A DNA stretch of 64,000 bases, from NCBI GenBank assembly GCA_022393335.1, contig JAJEKB010021807.1:49021-113020 (forward strand), in the 5' to 3' direction. The number at the start of each line of letters is the position of its first letter. Within the stretch, counting starts at the first letter, position 1. The notes below the pieces were generated by a model. That model searched no databases. It was not told where the DNA came from and saw only the letters and a program-made list of their open reading frames with translations. Positions 1-11,264 of this stretch are shown here, piece by piece. The translations under genes and the position numbers were made by a program. The DNA is from Macrotrachela quadricornifera (Eukaryota > Rotifera > Eurotatoria > Philodinida > Philodinidae).

Positions 1-844
1 TGTTCATCGCCGATGAAAATCTACCGCGATGATAATCAAAGAAAGGCTTCCGGGCCGTTATTTTTAAAAATCTTTGGATTTTCAAGCCCTAGGCCAGACT
101 TCCTCAAAAATTCCCTGTCACGAGTTCCTGGAGAATTGAGAGGGGTTTCAGGGAGTTGATGAATATTATCAGGATCTCTTTAGAAAGGCATCATTGGAAC
201 GCTCTGCAAATTCTAGATTTATGACGATTTTCGAGAGACTTCTCAGAGAGTTTTAGGAGAGTTTATCACCTATACAACTCTCCGGGAATTTCGAAGGTGA
301 GACTCGACTAGAGAGGCTGTGACCGGTTTATACTAGATTTACTCCTGCTAATCGATCAGACTCGTCAAGCCTTACCATGCACCACACATCAACATAGAGA
401 TTACTAGTAGAAATCCGTGCATACTGCACGACCGCTTTCACTATGTGAAAAAAATCTTTTCTGATGTCGAGAGAATTCTTAAAGACACTTTTACAATTCT
501 ACCTCTCTTCTCAAACAAAGGTTATTTCATGGTATTCAATTTATTTAAAGATAACAAAAATTAAAATTTTTTTTTGAAAACAATCATATGCTCCTTTCAT
601 CCCATCTCTACTATCGATCCTGTTCCTTTAATCTGGTAACACACAAAGACGCTTAACATTATTATATTAAAGAAAATAGCCAGGCCTAGTTTTTGCGCTC
701 GAGCTCGAGCCATAATCATGTTTTTTTGACTCGGTTACAGACAGACACACACTGAATATTATAATATAGATGTGGAAAATCACGAGTTTTTGCAGTTTCT
801 TTTATAGAAAAGCTACCACGGCAGTGCTACGATGGACATCTCTG
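1..844 (-). mobile_element. MITE, CAGAGATGTCCAT family, copy 1, interrupted
   Basis: The right edge at 832-844 reads ATGGACATCTCTG, the reverse complement of the terminus at 6308 and 24535. Inside, 317-403 matches the reverse complement of about 24594-24690, and 60-95 matches the segment near 6440-6470. So this is a reverse-oriented copy that runs off the left edge of the window. It is interrupted by the 370-bp repeat at 403-771, and bases 96-316 have no match in the other copies, so may be a further insertion. No transposase is visible. Confidence 0.6.
403..771 (+). repeat. 370-bp interspersed repeat, left inverted copy
   Basis: This block is nearly identical to the reverse complement of 5414-5784. 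Shared edges are ACTAGTAGAAATCC on one side and ATAATATAGAT on the other. It lies inside the MITE at 1-844, so it arrived after that MITE. From 403 it has an open frame of about 50 codons ending in a stop, kept in both copies with only a few differences. No terminal inverted repeat or target duplication is evident. Confidence 0.8.
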
Positions 845-1754
845 TTTTTAATTTAAAATGTTCTATAAAAACCTTTTCATTTCAGTCCTTTAGTTTCGTT
901 AAAAAGGCCGATCTTTCCTGGGAAATAGCCTTAGAAATAACTACATATCTTTCATTAAACGATTCAATTAATACATTTTCTATTCATATTCTTTCTTTAA
1001 TAAATCGTTCTCGAGCAAAATTTCAACTATCTAATCCAAGTGATCTATTTATTGAAAATATTCTACCAAAAATTGAATTGGAACAAATTGTATCATTACA
1101 ATTAACAATGAATTCACTGTGGACATGAAAGAAATTACATTTTTTATCTAGATTTAAAAAATTCATATCTATATATCTTCATAATCCAGAATACTTTCAT
1201 GAAACTGCGCATTTTAAGTACGAGTTTCCTAATTTGACTCGTCTTTGTCTTTACTATGATAGGAAAACTGATTATACCAAATAAAATAATGTATTTAAAA
1301 AAATTTGATCTTCAACTTAAACGATTAAAAAATTCATTGTCCCGGATTATTTATCCATTATATTAATAAAGCTTTACTAAAATCTTTAGAAATAGTAAAG
1401 ATTACAACTGAATATTTTTTACTTGATACTGGACAATATCGTTCGATCCTAACACATCGCTTTCTACAATATTATCAATCAAGTTTTTTTATAGCAAGAA
1501 CAGCTTTTATGGAGAAAATATCAAGCATTAGAAATATTCATATTATTATTAACAACGATGATATTCCACATATATTCAATTGTGATTCATGGAAACTTAT
1601 TATCAAGGAATGTTCGAATTTAAATAAAATATGGATAGAAGTATATGGAAATACATCTGAAGATAAACAATCACTGATTAATAATGTACTGAAATTACAA
1701 ATAGAATTAAGTGCCATTAGAGAAAAAATTATATTTAAAATTAGTTTTATGTAG
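832..1754 (+). pseudogene. F-box-like protein remnant
   Basis: The first 98-codon block contains a segment near residues 27-60 (DLSWEIALEITTYLSLNDS) that resembles the F-box fold of bdelloid F-box/LRR-like proteins. It is followed by a stop, and coding sense resumes in other frames: about 1139-1284 reads like an LRR-region segment, and 1509-1754 is an 81-codon block. At least two frameshifts and several stops separate them, so the gene is broken. Its apparent start lies in the terminus of the upstream MITE, so the native 5' end is lost or replaced. The F-box assignment rests on the motif only. Confidence 0.5.
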
Positions 1755-1928
1755 GTTTAACCTTTTTCTTTTAAATATGCATAAAAAACTGTGCCACGCA
1801 TATTCCTGTAGAATTATAAATATGGCACATGATGTAGCTTCTTATAAAGATACTACGTAGTCATAAACCGTCACAGAATGATAGGGGACTAATATATTTG
1901 TTACGGTTTGGAACAGATAGGTATAGAT

Positions 1929-2333
1929 CAGAGACCGTCATAGGTCAGGACAAAAACATTTTCCGTGTTAACTTTCAATTGTAATCAACAGTTTTAATTA
2001 CATATTCCAAACGGTAATATAAATGTGACTGATAAATTCAATAGATATCATTGTATGTTGATAAAGAAAAGTTCTTGTGATATTACTTCGAATACCTCTA
2101 ATTACATTGGTAGAATGAAGAATGCATATATAAACTAAATAGATGAATGAAATAATAGAATAAAGATTAAACTCTTTGAACAATAATACATTTATATACA
2201 ACAAGAAATTTTATTATTTGTTCATACTCTTCATTCAGTTTTTTTTCTAGCGTTATGAACACAAATTTGATACACAACGGAGACCATCACAGGGTATAGG
2301 ATAGGACAGAAAAGTCCCCTATGACGGTCTCTG
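1929..2333. mobile_element. hAT-type MITE with perfect 8-bp TSD
   Basis: A 405-bp element with terminal inverted repeats: CAGAGACCGTCATAGG at 1929-1944 and its complement ending at 2333. It is flanked by perfect 8-bp direct repeats GTATAGAT at 1921-1928 and 2334-2341. An 8-bp duplication and a CAGAG terminus are typical of the hAT superfamily. It has no coding capacity and is non-autonomous. The short 68-codon frame inside it is not a gene. Confidence 0.9.
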
Positions 2334-2341
2334 GTATAGAT

Positions 2342-3824
2342 TACCACATTTTCACCTAGATTGATAGAGAAAAAACTTCTCTTTCGTTTGCTATGCTATT
2401 TCATCACTATTAAACTAATATCGTTATGATAATATTTGAATAAGAACTGTTTTTATTGAGTGAGAGATCCGTATACTAGACCATAACGTATATGATAATT
2501 TTGAGTTTCACTTTATTATTATTAGAATTGTATTAATAAAAAATAAATATCCAAGCACAAGATGCAGCGTGAAAAGCTTTATAATTTCCATTGAGTCACT
2601 TATTTTCTAAGTGCACGATTTTCTCTTCGAAATTCACAAAATTCTGAACAACCAAATTTCGTTATAAGACAAACGAGATTTTTGTTTTGATAATAGATAT
2701 GTACATATCATCCTCTTATTCTCTTTCTCGTAGATAAGGCTCTTGCAATCCTAAATTGTTTGATTCCTAGTATGTCCGCAGAAGGTCAAAAGAACATAAG
2801 GGTAATCCGAGATTATTTTTGGTCAAGACTTCTACCAATAAGGTTTTTTCACATTGGGGTTTCAACCAATAGGATCTCAAAGGGGGGGGGGGGAGTCAGC
2901 CACTCATATTTCTTTGGCCCATATTTCGACCTAGGATGGTTGTTTTTGATCGGGATTTCGACCAATAAGGTATTTTGACATTACGACTTCAACGAATTTG
3001 ACGAATCCAGATAATGAAAACATGGTAAGACATGATGTAATTTACGTAATTTTCATGAAATTTTTTTCAAAGAAAATTAATGACGAAAATGAAAAAAATG
3101 CCATTTTAGATTGGGAAAACGAGAATAATCTTTAATGTTTTGTTGAATGGTATACCATGTTTTCAAAAGTTACATTCATAAAAATGATGTCTTTTACATG
3201 AAAGTCATGGGGGGAATATCATTAAAATATCATCAACATCACACATTACATGGCATTTATGAGTCACATCCAATGTAATCAAAAAATGATATCTTCATGT
3301 GAAAAACACAAAAAAAAATGATATTTTTATGTCATTTTCATTATAGAAAATCTGATTCTTTTGATTTTTTAGTTAGAAGGGTATATTATGAGTGCAATGT
3401 TGACCAATCTACCTATCTAGAAATATGACTGTTGTCCAAAAATGTATCAATCCATCATATCAACTAGAAAAATTCGTCGAGAAATTTTTCAACATACCAA
3501 TAGGATTGAAAACAACGACGTATTTAGACGATAAAGAGAGAAGATTTTTTTGATAATTATTTTTGAATTCGTTTCATTTGAATAAAGATAAAAACTTGTT
3601 TTATTTTATCGTTATGACCATAAAGAAAACATATTATATGTGTAATGTCTATCTATTTGAAATTGAAATCAATGTATTCATATCGATTGTTATACTAGAA
3701 ACTGAATTTGACTAAATTCATCGTCTCTAACAAACTTTCATATTATATATTCAACGTTGAAACTGTATAAAGAATGTTTCATTATTCAATTATTTTACTT
3801 TAGACACGCAATTTACCATTTGTC
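2342..3824. other. Intergenic, no gene seen
   Basis: AT-rich sequence without a credible coding frame. It has a 13-base poly-G run near 2881 and a short diverged direct repeat built on ACCAATAAGG at about 2826-2877 and 2952-2999. Confidence 0.5.
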
Positions 3825-3992
3825 TTGACAAGGTTATTTTATTCTTTCTCTCATTGTATAGTGACAATATTTAAAAAGAAAGAAAAGTGCAGAGATAAGT
3901 GCGATAAACTCTTATACCTTTACAAAGAATATATATATATCAACATATTTCGTTTGTCACAAGTTGAAACAAAATTGACGTTGTTATCAAGA

Positions 3993-4976
3993 ATGAGTGT
4001 CTCTTTACTGGTAAATATCGGTTGGTTTGGACATGTTCTTACATGTTTTTATATAATTCGTCCTCTTCGTAATATATTAATCCGTACGATATTGACATTG
4101 ATACCTTGTATATTATTGACTGATATAGGTGCTCGAAATCTTCCATCACATCAAATATTATCTCTGTTTATAATTGCAACCTATTGGATGATATCAATTC
4201 GTTTAATTCATTTAACTGTTATTGAACCTAAGGAGTTTAATACATTAGTGTCTTTTATGCGAAAATCTTTCTGGATTCTTTTTCCGGTGATACCTTGTCA
4301 GTCAAGAGAAAGACAATGGTCTATTTTATATTATATTATTTCTGCTATTATAAAATTTGTAATTAATCGTTGGTTGCATAAATGGTTATTAATATGTCAA
4401 TCAAATGATAATTATATGAGAGTAATTATTTATTTTATATCAATATTATCTTATTCATATTTCGTTGATATTCAAACAGTTATTGTAATAATAATAACTC
4501 AAAATAAATATACATTTCAATGGTTAAATAATTTTCCATTTTTATCTCAATCATTACGTGAATTTTGGGGTCGACGATACAATCAAATAGTTGGTACAAT
4601 TTTCAAAGAATCAATTTATCGTCCTTTGAATAAATATATATCATCTCGATCATTCGTGTCTTTAATAACATTTATTGTCAGTGGACTTTTTCATGCTCAT
4701 ATTGTTCTTTTAGTTTTTAATGATCCATCATCAATGTTCTCGACATTTTCCTGTTTTTTTCTAAATGGTCTTGCATGTTGCATAGAAGCACATTTGCCAA
4801 TCAAATTTCCACCATTAATCGGTTGGTTAGTTACACATACTGTTCTTTTTTTCACGGCACCATTATGTCTTGGACCATTTGCAAGAGATAAATCTGTATT
4901 TTTTGAAGTAGAAGCATTATCATCTTTCGGTGATCAATGGATTTCAAAATTACCTGTACCAAAAACATGCCCTTAG
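3993..4976 (+). CDS. Wax synthase-like membrane-bound O-acyltransferase
   Basis: The protein looks like a wax synthase/MBOAT_2 family acyltransferase, which esterifies fatty alcohols or sterols with acyl-CoA in the endoplasmic reticulum membrane. The full open frame from 3825 is 383 codons; I prefer the internal ATG at 3993 (327 residues) because the preceding 56 residues are low-complexity and lysine-rich, but an upstream exon is possible. In 383-numbering, residues 244-254 are LREFWGRRYNQ, matching the family core, followed by an N-x-F/Y-type stretch and GLFHAH at 287-292 with the expected catalytic histidine. Several hydrophobic segments precede and follow. The frame is intact. It lies between inverted 370-bp repeats at 403-771 and 5414-5784. 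Substrate is unknown; bacterial, fungal or plant ancestry was not tested. Confidence 0.75.
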   Translation: MSVSLLVNIGWFGHVLTCFYIIRPLRNILIRTILTLIPCILLTDIGARNLPSHQILSLFIIATYWMISIRLIHLTVIEPKEFNTLVSFMRKSFWILFPVIPCQSRERQWSILYYIISAIIKFVINRWLHKWLLICQSNDNYMRVIIYFISILSYSYFVDIQTVIVIIITQNKYTFQWLNNFPFLSQSLREFWGRRYNQIVGTIFKESIYRPLNKYISSRSFVSLITFIVSGLFHAHIVLLVFNDPSSMFSTFSCFFLNGLACCIEAHLPIKFPPLIGWLVTHTVLFFTAPLCLGPFARDKSVFFEVEALSSFGDQWISKLPVPKTCP

Positions 4977-5413
4977 GAAAACAATAATATAAATTGAAAA
5001 TAAAATTTATTTTTCATTTTCTAATAAATGAGAATGCATAAATAATAATTGATTGTCAACGGAATATTCAAATGATAATCGTTTGCTTTTACTATGTCTA
5101 TTCGAACTTATACTTTAACAAGTTTTTGAAAAAAGTAATAAATACACCTTTTGATTTGTATCAAAACATGTGAAGAAAAATCTACTTGAATTTCCACTAC
5201 TCGCAGATTTTTCATCATTAACAAATCAAAGATAATCATCAACAACAATGAGAATAATATTCTATTTAATGCATAAAGAAGATTTGTAGATACATTACAC
5301 CAATATATTCAAGTATAAAACCCATCCAAAACTACAATTATATTCGCTTTATAACATTAACAAAGCAAATGTAAAGAAAAACAAGCAACATACTTCATCA
5401 AATATTTTTCATT
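4977..5413. other. Downstream region of the acyltransferase gene
   Basis: AT-rich sequence with AATAAA-like signals just after the stop codon, near 4999 (AAAATAAAA). No gene seen. Confidence 0.4.
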
Positions 5414-5784
5414 ATCTATATTATAATATTCAGTGTGTGTCTGTCTGTTACCGAGTCAAAAAAACATGGTTATAGGTCGAGCTCGAGCGCAAAAACTAGG
5501 CCTGGCTATTTTCTTTGATATAATAATGTTAAGCGTCTTTGTGTGTGTTACCAGATTAAAGGAACAGGATCGATGGTAGAGATAGAATCAAAGGAGCATA
5601 TGATTGTTTTCAAAAAAAAATTTTAATTTTTGTTACCTTTAAATAAATTGAATATCATGAAATAACCTTTGTTTGAGAAGAGAGGTAGAATTGTAAAAGT
5701 GTCTTTAAGAATTCTCTCGGCATCAGAAAAGATTTTTTTCACATAGTGAAAGCGGTCGTGCAGTATGCACGGATTTCTACTAGT
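5414..5784 (-). repeat. 370-bp interspersed repeat, right inverted copy
   Basis: Inverted partner of 403-771. Together the two copies bracket 4.6 kb holding the F-box remnant, the hAT MITE and the acyltransferase gene. On the minus strand the conserved frame of about 50 codons reads from 5784 to a stop near 5623. The outer edge at 5784 abuts a decayed receptor gene, suggesting insertion into it. Confidence 0.8.
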
Positions 5785-6050
5785 ACTTATTTGTTGTAGA
5801 TGTACATGAATACTAAATGATAAATATCGATCCATTCTAGCTAAAGAAATCATTCACACGACAACAGTTCTAACATTATTTAATAGAACATTTCGATGTT
5901 AGCAAGACATCATTACTGAGAATAACAATAATACCAGCAATGGATTAGGCAAGAAAGAAAACAGTCGATGGATTGGAACGAAAAGACCATTGACTTAGAA
6001 TAAGAATGTTAAGAAAATCACCAACAATACCAAAACTATAGATGAAAACA
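5785..6050 (-). pseudogene. Rotifer-type 7TM receptor fragment
   Basis: On the minus strand 6044-5930 translates to a TM1-loop-TM2 segment with GIVGDFLNILIL followed by SFRSNPS, the pattern of bdelloid rhodopsin-like receptors. It has an in-frame stop after FFLA. A second piece, 5853-5785, reads MISLARMDRYLSFSIH and corresponds to the end of TM3 with its DRY motif. The frame is broken between them, and everything after TM3 is missing where the 370-bp repeat begins. Confidence 0.6.
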
Positions 6051-6307
6051 GATAGAAATTAATTAAGAAACATTTGACAAATAATTTAACGATGCAATAA
6101 GATCTTAGGTCTTATTCATTGATGACATGTTTTCATACATTACAGAGAACAAACAATGTGTTGAATAAATAGTATATACGAGAATGATTAGGACTCTCAA
6201 TAAATTGTTCTCTGACATACAATGAAATTAATATCATGAAATAGTTAGTAACAAGTATTGATTTGCATTAATTAACTTATGCCATGGATATCTAGATCAC
6301 AGTATTG

Positions 6308-6542
6308 CAGAGATGTCCATCACTGTGGGCCAATGGTAACTTTTCTATGAAAGAAATTTTCAAAACTGAGCAATTTACACATATTCTCGACGAATTTGAT
6401 CGATTAGCAGAAGCAACTCTAGTATAAACCGATCACACCCTTGAAAATGCAAAGATTTTTAAAAATACCATCGCGGTTTCGGTCACCTTCTCAATGGCGC
6501 GTTGAGGCAGCGGCAGTTTCCTGACCGCTATGGACATCTCTG
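6308..6542 (+). mobile_element. MITE, CAGAGATGTCCAT family, copy 2
   Basis: A 235-bp element starting CAGAGATGTCCAT and ending ATGGACATCTCTG, a 13-bp perfect inverted repeat. The interior matches the copies at 1-844 and 24535, including TAGTATAAACCGATCACA. The flanks (CAGTATTG and CTCTATGA) are not a clear duplication, so the insertion is probably old. No coding capacity. Confidence 0.8.
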
Positions 6543-7601
6543 CTCTATGATATATGTGAACGAAATAGCTATCACATGTTTTACTTTCTGAATATGTATC
6601 TCGTTAGTCAATTTTATTTTCAAACCGACTAAATTAATTGATTTAAAATCAACTATTTTATAAATCAAATGAATTTACAATTATATCCAGTATAATCTCG
6701 TATTAATGATTGGCGCGTTGCTGAGAAAAAAGTTTGCAAGAAAAACAAATGCTATCCATTAACAGATATTTCGATAACAACAATATTCATCAGTTCATGA
6801 CCGTATAATCCTCAGCATAAAACCTAGTAAACCGCCGTCAAAATGCACTGAATGAGCTACAATGAGTTGTTTAATAATGATAAAAAGTAAAGTAATCATA
6901 ATAGGAAGGATCACTTGTGTGACTAGTTGCAGAATGATAAACAGAGAATGAGTTGAATTGCTTTGAAATGTAAAAAGACGATCCATTATAAAGAATAACA
7001 TGAAACCATAGAGATTACTCTCAGCACCAATACTAGCTGAAGAAAATGCTAATTAATTGTATTCTTTCAAATTTTTGACTTGTGTCTTTCTCGATTATTC
7101 AACATGAAATTTAAACAAGCACCAATCTCTACAAGCTAATAAATAATAATTATCCAAAATGAACTGTATTTTTGTTCGAATGAAATTTGTTTTCTTAGTA
7201 AGTGATTTTTCCATTCGTATACAAAATGGTTGTTTCATTGGTAAATTCATGTTCAAACTAAATAGATGACGATATACTTTCTTTTCTTCTATATTGTGCA
7301 TTCATATTGGTACGATCGGTTTCTCTTTCTTTCACTTTGTGGAAAATCTAAGAACTAGTTAGAAGATATTTTTATTAAAAGAATGAAATTTTTCCAAATT
7401 ATTTTTTTCTAAAACGAAATGTCTCCTGATTGTTCTTATGTAGTCGAGCTGTAGTATGACATTGTACATTCTATTGTGATATCAATAATTGAAATAGAAT
7501 GTTCATATAAGAGTCAATGTCAATATTACACAATTCGAAGTACAATTTATTGTAAAATGTTCGATGATATAAGATCAAATTGAGATGAGAAATATTTGAT
7601 T
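6543..7601. other. Intergenic, no gene seen
   Basis: AT-rich. Two short minus-strand frames (6795-7001, hydrophobic; 7095-7301) have no recognisable motif, and no splicing was found that joins them to the downstream receptor. Confidence 0.4.
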
Positions 7602-8530
7602 TTATGTTCGTCTAAAAATTTGTTGACGTTTATTTTGTAAATATTGCTTTAATTCATGATTACGAACGAATAAATTGATAACAACACAAAATATACTCAA
7701 TGACGACCATATTCCTGTAGCATAAGGAACTATTGGATCAACATAGATAAATTCACTGATAACTAAACTGAAATAAACAGGTGTCCAACCAGCAAGAAAT
7801 ATAAAAAACATGAATATTATCTGTCGTAATAAAGCAATATCTCTCGGATTTATTCGTGGTTGTTGAATAGTGTTTTGTTGGTCAATAGAATCATTCAGTT
7901 GCGGTCGAACACGAGATGATGAAGCTCGAACATGATTAAAGATTTGTATATTTAAAACAATATTGATCATTGAAGGAATAAATACAGCCATAATAAGTGT
8001 ATAAATTCTCATCCATCGTTCATTGGTACAAATTGGTGACTAAAGAAATTTCATTGTTAAACATATATAAATATTTGAAAATAGATAATTCTTACTCGTT
8101 CTTGTCGAAATAAAAATGGCAATGAAATTAGACATACAACAATCCATTGACTTGTAATGCATATTGTTACCCATCGTTTTGTCTTGAAGAATATATTCGT
8201 ATGATATACTAACGAACATAATCGATGAATAGAAAAAGCGATAAAAGCTAATGGTGTTTCTGTACTAGCAATATTATATGTAAAATAAAGCACTTGACAT
8301 GTATTTCGAGACAATAAACGTTGAGGATCAAAATATAAAATTAGAAATGTTGAACCGGAATAAATACAAATACCGATTATACTTAAACATATATTAAATA
8401 TGAATATATTATTTGGATGTCGAAAACGACGAATTAATAAAATCAATATTGAATATATTAGAGCACAAATGATGTTCACAAAAAGTAGAACAAGAATAAT
8501 AAAAGATATAATATGAGTTGTATCGACCAT
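7602..8530 (-). CDS. Rhodopsin-like G protein-coupled receptor, two exons
   Basis: A compact seven-transmembrane receptor of about 290 residues. Exon 1 is 8530-8096; a 56-bp GT-AG intron (8095-8040, donor GTAAGAATT, acceptor TTTCTTTAG) joins in phase 0 to exon 2, 8039-7602. The intron restores the missing segment carrying the extracellular-loop-2 cysteine (SPICTNERW). The TM3 end has HRLC where DRY is usual. TM6 has GWTPVY in place of the CWxP toggle, and TM7 ends VINLFVRNHEL, without a standard NPxxY. The extracellular loop 1 cysteine is present (NTCQVLYF). It belongs to the large rotifer class of orphan, peptide-receptor-like proteins; the ligand cannot be inferred. The frame is intact and the start is the first ATG of the frame. 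Confidence 0.85.
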
Positions 8531-9210
8531 AATGAAGATCTAAATATATTCATTAGAATAAATATTTCTTCATATTCAAATTATTATAACGTCGTAATAC
8601 TTCAACTCATTCATCTATATATATATATATAATTACGCATTATTAATATGACATTTCTCAAAACTCTTGATTGAGAGTTGTTTTTTTTTGATACAACCAT
8701 TTCCGTTTTTATAATGTGTTTAATCAAATGTATTAGAAGAAAATTTTCTGCTCAGTGAACGAACATATTTTCCATTTCAGAGAATATATGAGTTCTCTTA
8801 GATAATTTTCTAAAGACTTTTTTATCCATTAAAAATGAAATAAAATAGCTTCAAACACAGCGTGGACTTAAAGCGCTTTTACCGAACATACACGTGTAGC
8901 TCGTTTCACGCATGGTTATGTATAACCATAGGCTGTTTATGTTCGATACATTTTCTCTCTTCTTTATATCAGTGACGGCGGATCGTCATTAATCTAAATG
9001 AGGATCATAAGATTTTTTTTCTACGATGGACTTTTATTAAAAGATGAAGCAAAATATAATTCTTCTTTTTATTAGACCTCAGTAAAAACTATAACGATCA
9101 TTGTAAAAACATAACGAATCAGAAGATAACAAAAACTAACTTTCTCTGTTTGTTCTTCGATGCAAAGATTCAGAAGATACTTTTCAGATCAATAGAATTT
9201 GTCTTTTCTT
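8531..9210. other. Intergenic with a short TA microsatellite
   Basis: A (TA)n run lies near 8617-8632, about 90 bp upstream of the receptor start. No gene was seen in the rest. Confidence 0.4.
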
Positions 9211-9852
9211 TATATATGAGAATGATCAGTCGTGTTGCTTTCCCAAAATATAACATAGGAAATAATATTATTTCAGGGACGTGTATATAATGAATTTTTT
9301 ACTAAATGAAAGCCCATCAAAAATGGGGTTTATTGGTATTAAATAGTAAGAATTTTCTAAACTTTGTAATATCCAACTAAAAAAATTTTGAAAAAGTCTA
9401 TACACTATAAAATGTTAAAAAACTCACATTTTCTATCTGAAAACAAAACACTTGATTTTCCCATAAAATTTGCTTTTTTTTTATTATTTCTACTACCATA
9501 CATGTTATAAAATACATTTGTTTAATTCAGCTTTTCATGTTGTATCTATTGAATATATTTTGAAACATGTAAGGTAATAGAAAAGTTAATTTTATGAAAA
9601 AATTTAATCTTTTCTTTTCAGATAGAATATGTGAGATTTTTAACATTTTTTAATGTATAGAATTTTTCAAAATTTTTTTAGTTTCACATTACAAAATTTA
9701 TAAAACCCTTACTATTTAATACCAATAAACTCCATTTTTGACGGACTTTCATTTGGTACAAAATTCATTATATACACGTTCCTGAAATAATATTATTTCC
9801 TATTCTATATCTTGGGGTACACCAACACGACTGGTCATGCCTATATATATAT
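9211..9852. mobile_element. 640-bp near-complete palindrome (foldback element)
   Basis: The left arm from 9211 is matched in reverse by the right arm ending near 9852. Matching landmarks include TCAGTCGTGTTG with CACGACTGGTC, AGGAAATAATATTATTTCAGG with its complement at about 9781-9801, and ACGTGTATATAATGAAT on both arms. Pairing continues with modest divergence almost to the centre near 9530. There is no coding capacity. The ends sit in TATATA sequence, so a target duplication cannot be read. Confidence 0.8.
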
Positions 9853-11264
9853 ATATGTGTGTGTGTGTGTACATACGTGCTTGGAAAAAACCAAACATTC
9901 TGAGAATAAAATATATATAGACAAAATAGAGAAAAACTAAACATACGGACAAGAAAACATGTAATAAACGACGAAAAATACTAGAACAACATACAGAGAA
10001 GAGAAATATTCAAGTAAAAGAAAAGAAAAATACATGAAATATATATAAGTTGTATGTGACATCTATCCAATAGAAAAATATATAAAAATAGTTGAACCAC
10101 ATTATCAGATAGATATGTGAGAACATGTATTTAGTTATGTTAGATGCCGAACATAACGAATTCTGGTAATAAAAGATAATATTCAATCCGAAAATAAGTA
10201 AGACTCAACCTTTACGTGTAAACATGCGCCAGTCTCAGTCCGACTAGACTGTTGCATGTCTACTCACGAGCCTCCGTGCTCCATCGTCACTGATTCACAT
10301 ACAAATTTATGATATTACTGGAAAGTGACTTCTACGTGTGAACGACCACCAAACATTGTTATATATCATTGACCAATAACACATAATTCGAATTCTTCAA
10401 AAGCGTTTCAGTTAATAAACCTTTGAGATATATATATGATCAATTTTTGGAACGTTTATCAATTGTCGTGCCATCTCTTTTTTTTTTTATAATAAGTGAA
10501 CAAGCGCGTTAGTCGTAATTTTGATTTGTTTTTAGTGTGGAAAAAAGAATAAATTACTGTCAATAGATTCTTTAAGTGTTTTTTCTCCCAACAGATCATT
10601 ATCATGTGTTGAACAACAAAATTGTTGTACATAACAATAAAAATCAAAACTAAATAGACCATTTCGAAGAGAATAAAATTCTTCGTTGAATGGAATATTT
10701 TGAGGTGTTTCACGAAAAACCTAAAATTGTCAAAAGAAAAATTCTGTTAACTGACTATATGAGAGCACCACTACTTTCAGTTAATTTTATTATCGAGCTT
10801 TCTAATGAATTGACCTATACATTCTATGATTTACAAATTTGGAAACCTCTAATAATATTTATCATGCTAATGGGGAATGGAAAAATTATATTTTTACCAT
10901 CTTTTGAACAGATCTTATGGTACATGCGAAATTTTTTATCCCATTTATAGGAATGACCGTTGATGTGTAGATTGTCTCTCTTCCATCTTAATGAGAATAA
11001 AATCACCTACATAATGCTCTTATCTCCTAACACAATTGATGATCCATTTTAAAAGCTATTTTATTTTGATTAATATTACGAGTAAAGAATTGAATCGTTT
11101 CAAACAAGACTCTCATTTCTGTACTTAAACATTTCTGAATATTTAACTTATTAAATGCTCAAAATCTCTCGACATATTGAAGAAATCATCAACTCGAAAA
11201 ATGGTCTGCTAGTTTGAAAATCGAGCAGTCTGCAACTAGTTGCTGAAGCTCGAATGGTATGTAA
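9853..11264. other. Intergenic, no gene seen
   Basis: AT-rich, with a (TG)n/(TA)n microsatellite at 9842-9872. Overlapping short frames on both strands at 10459-11006 have no recognisable domain. Confidence 0.4.

Noticed and set aside
6795..7301. Short hydrophobic minus-strand frames upstream of the receptor at 7602
   Set aside because: I looked for a missing receptor exon; the two-exon receptor is already complete and no compatible splice pair was found.
10459..11006. Overlapping 60-86 codon frames on both strands
   Set aside because: No domain, no splice continuity and extreme AT bias; best explained as chance frames.
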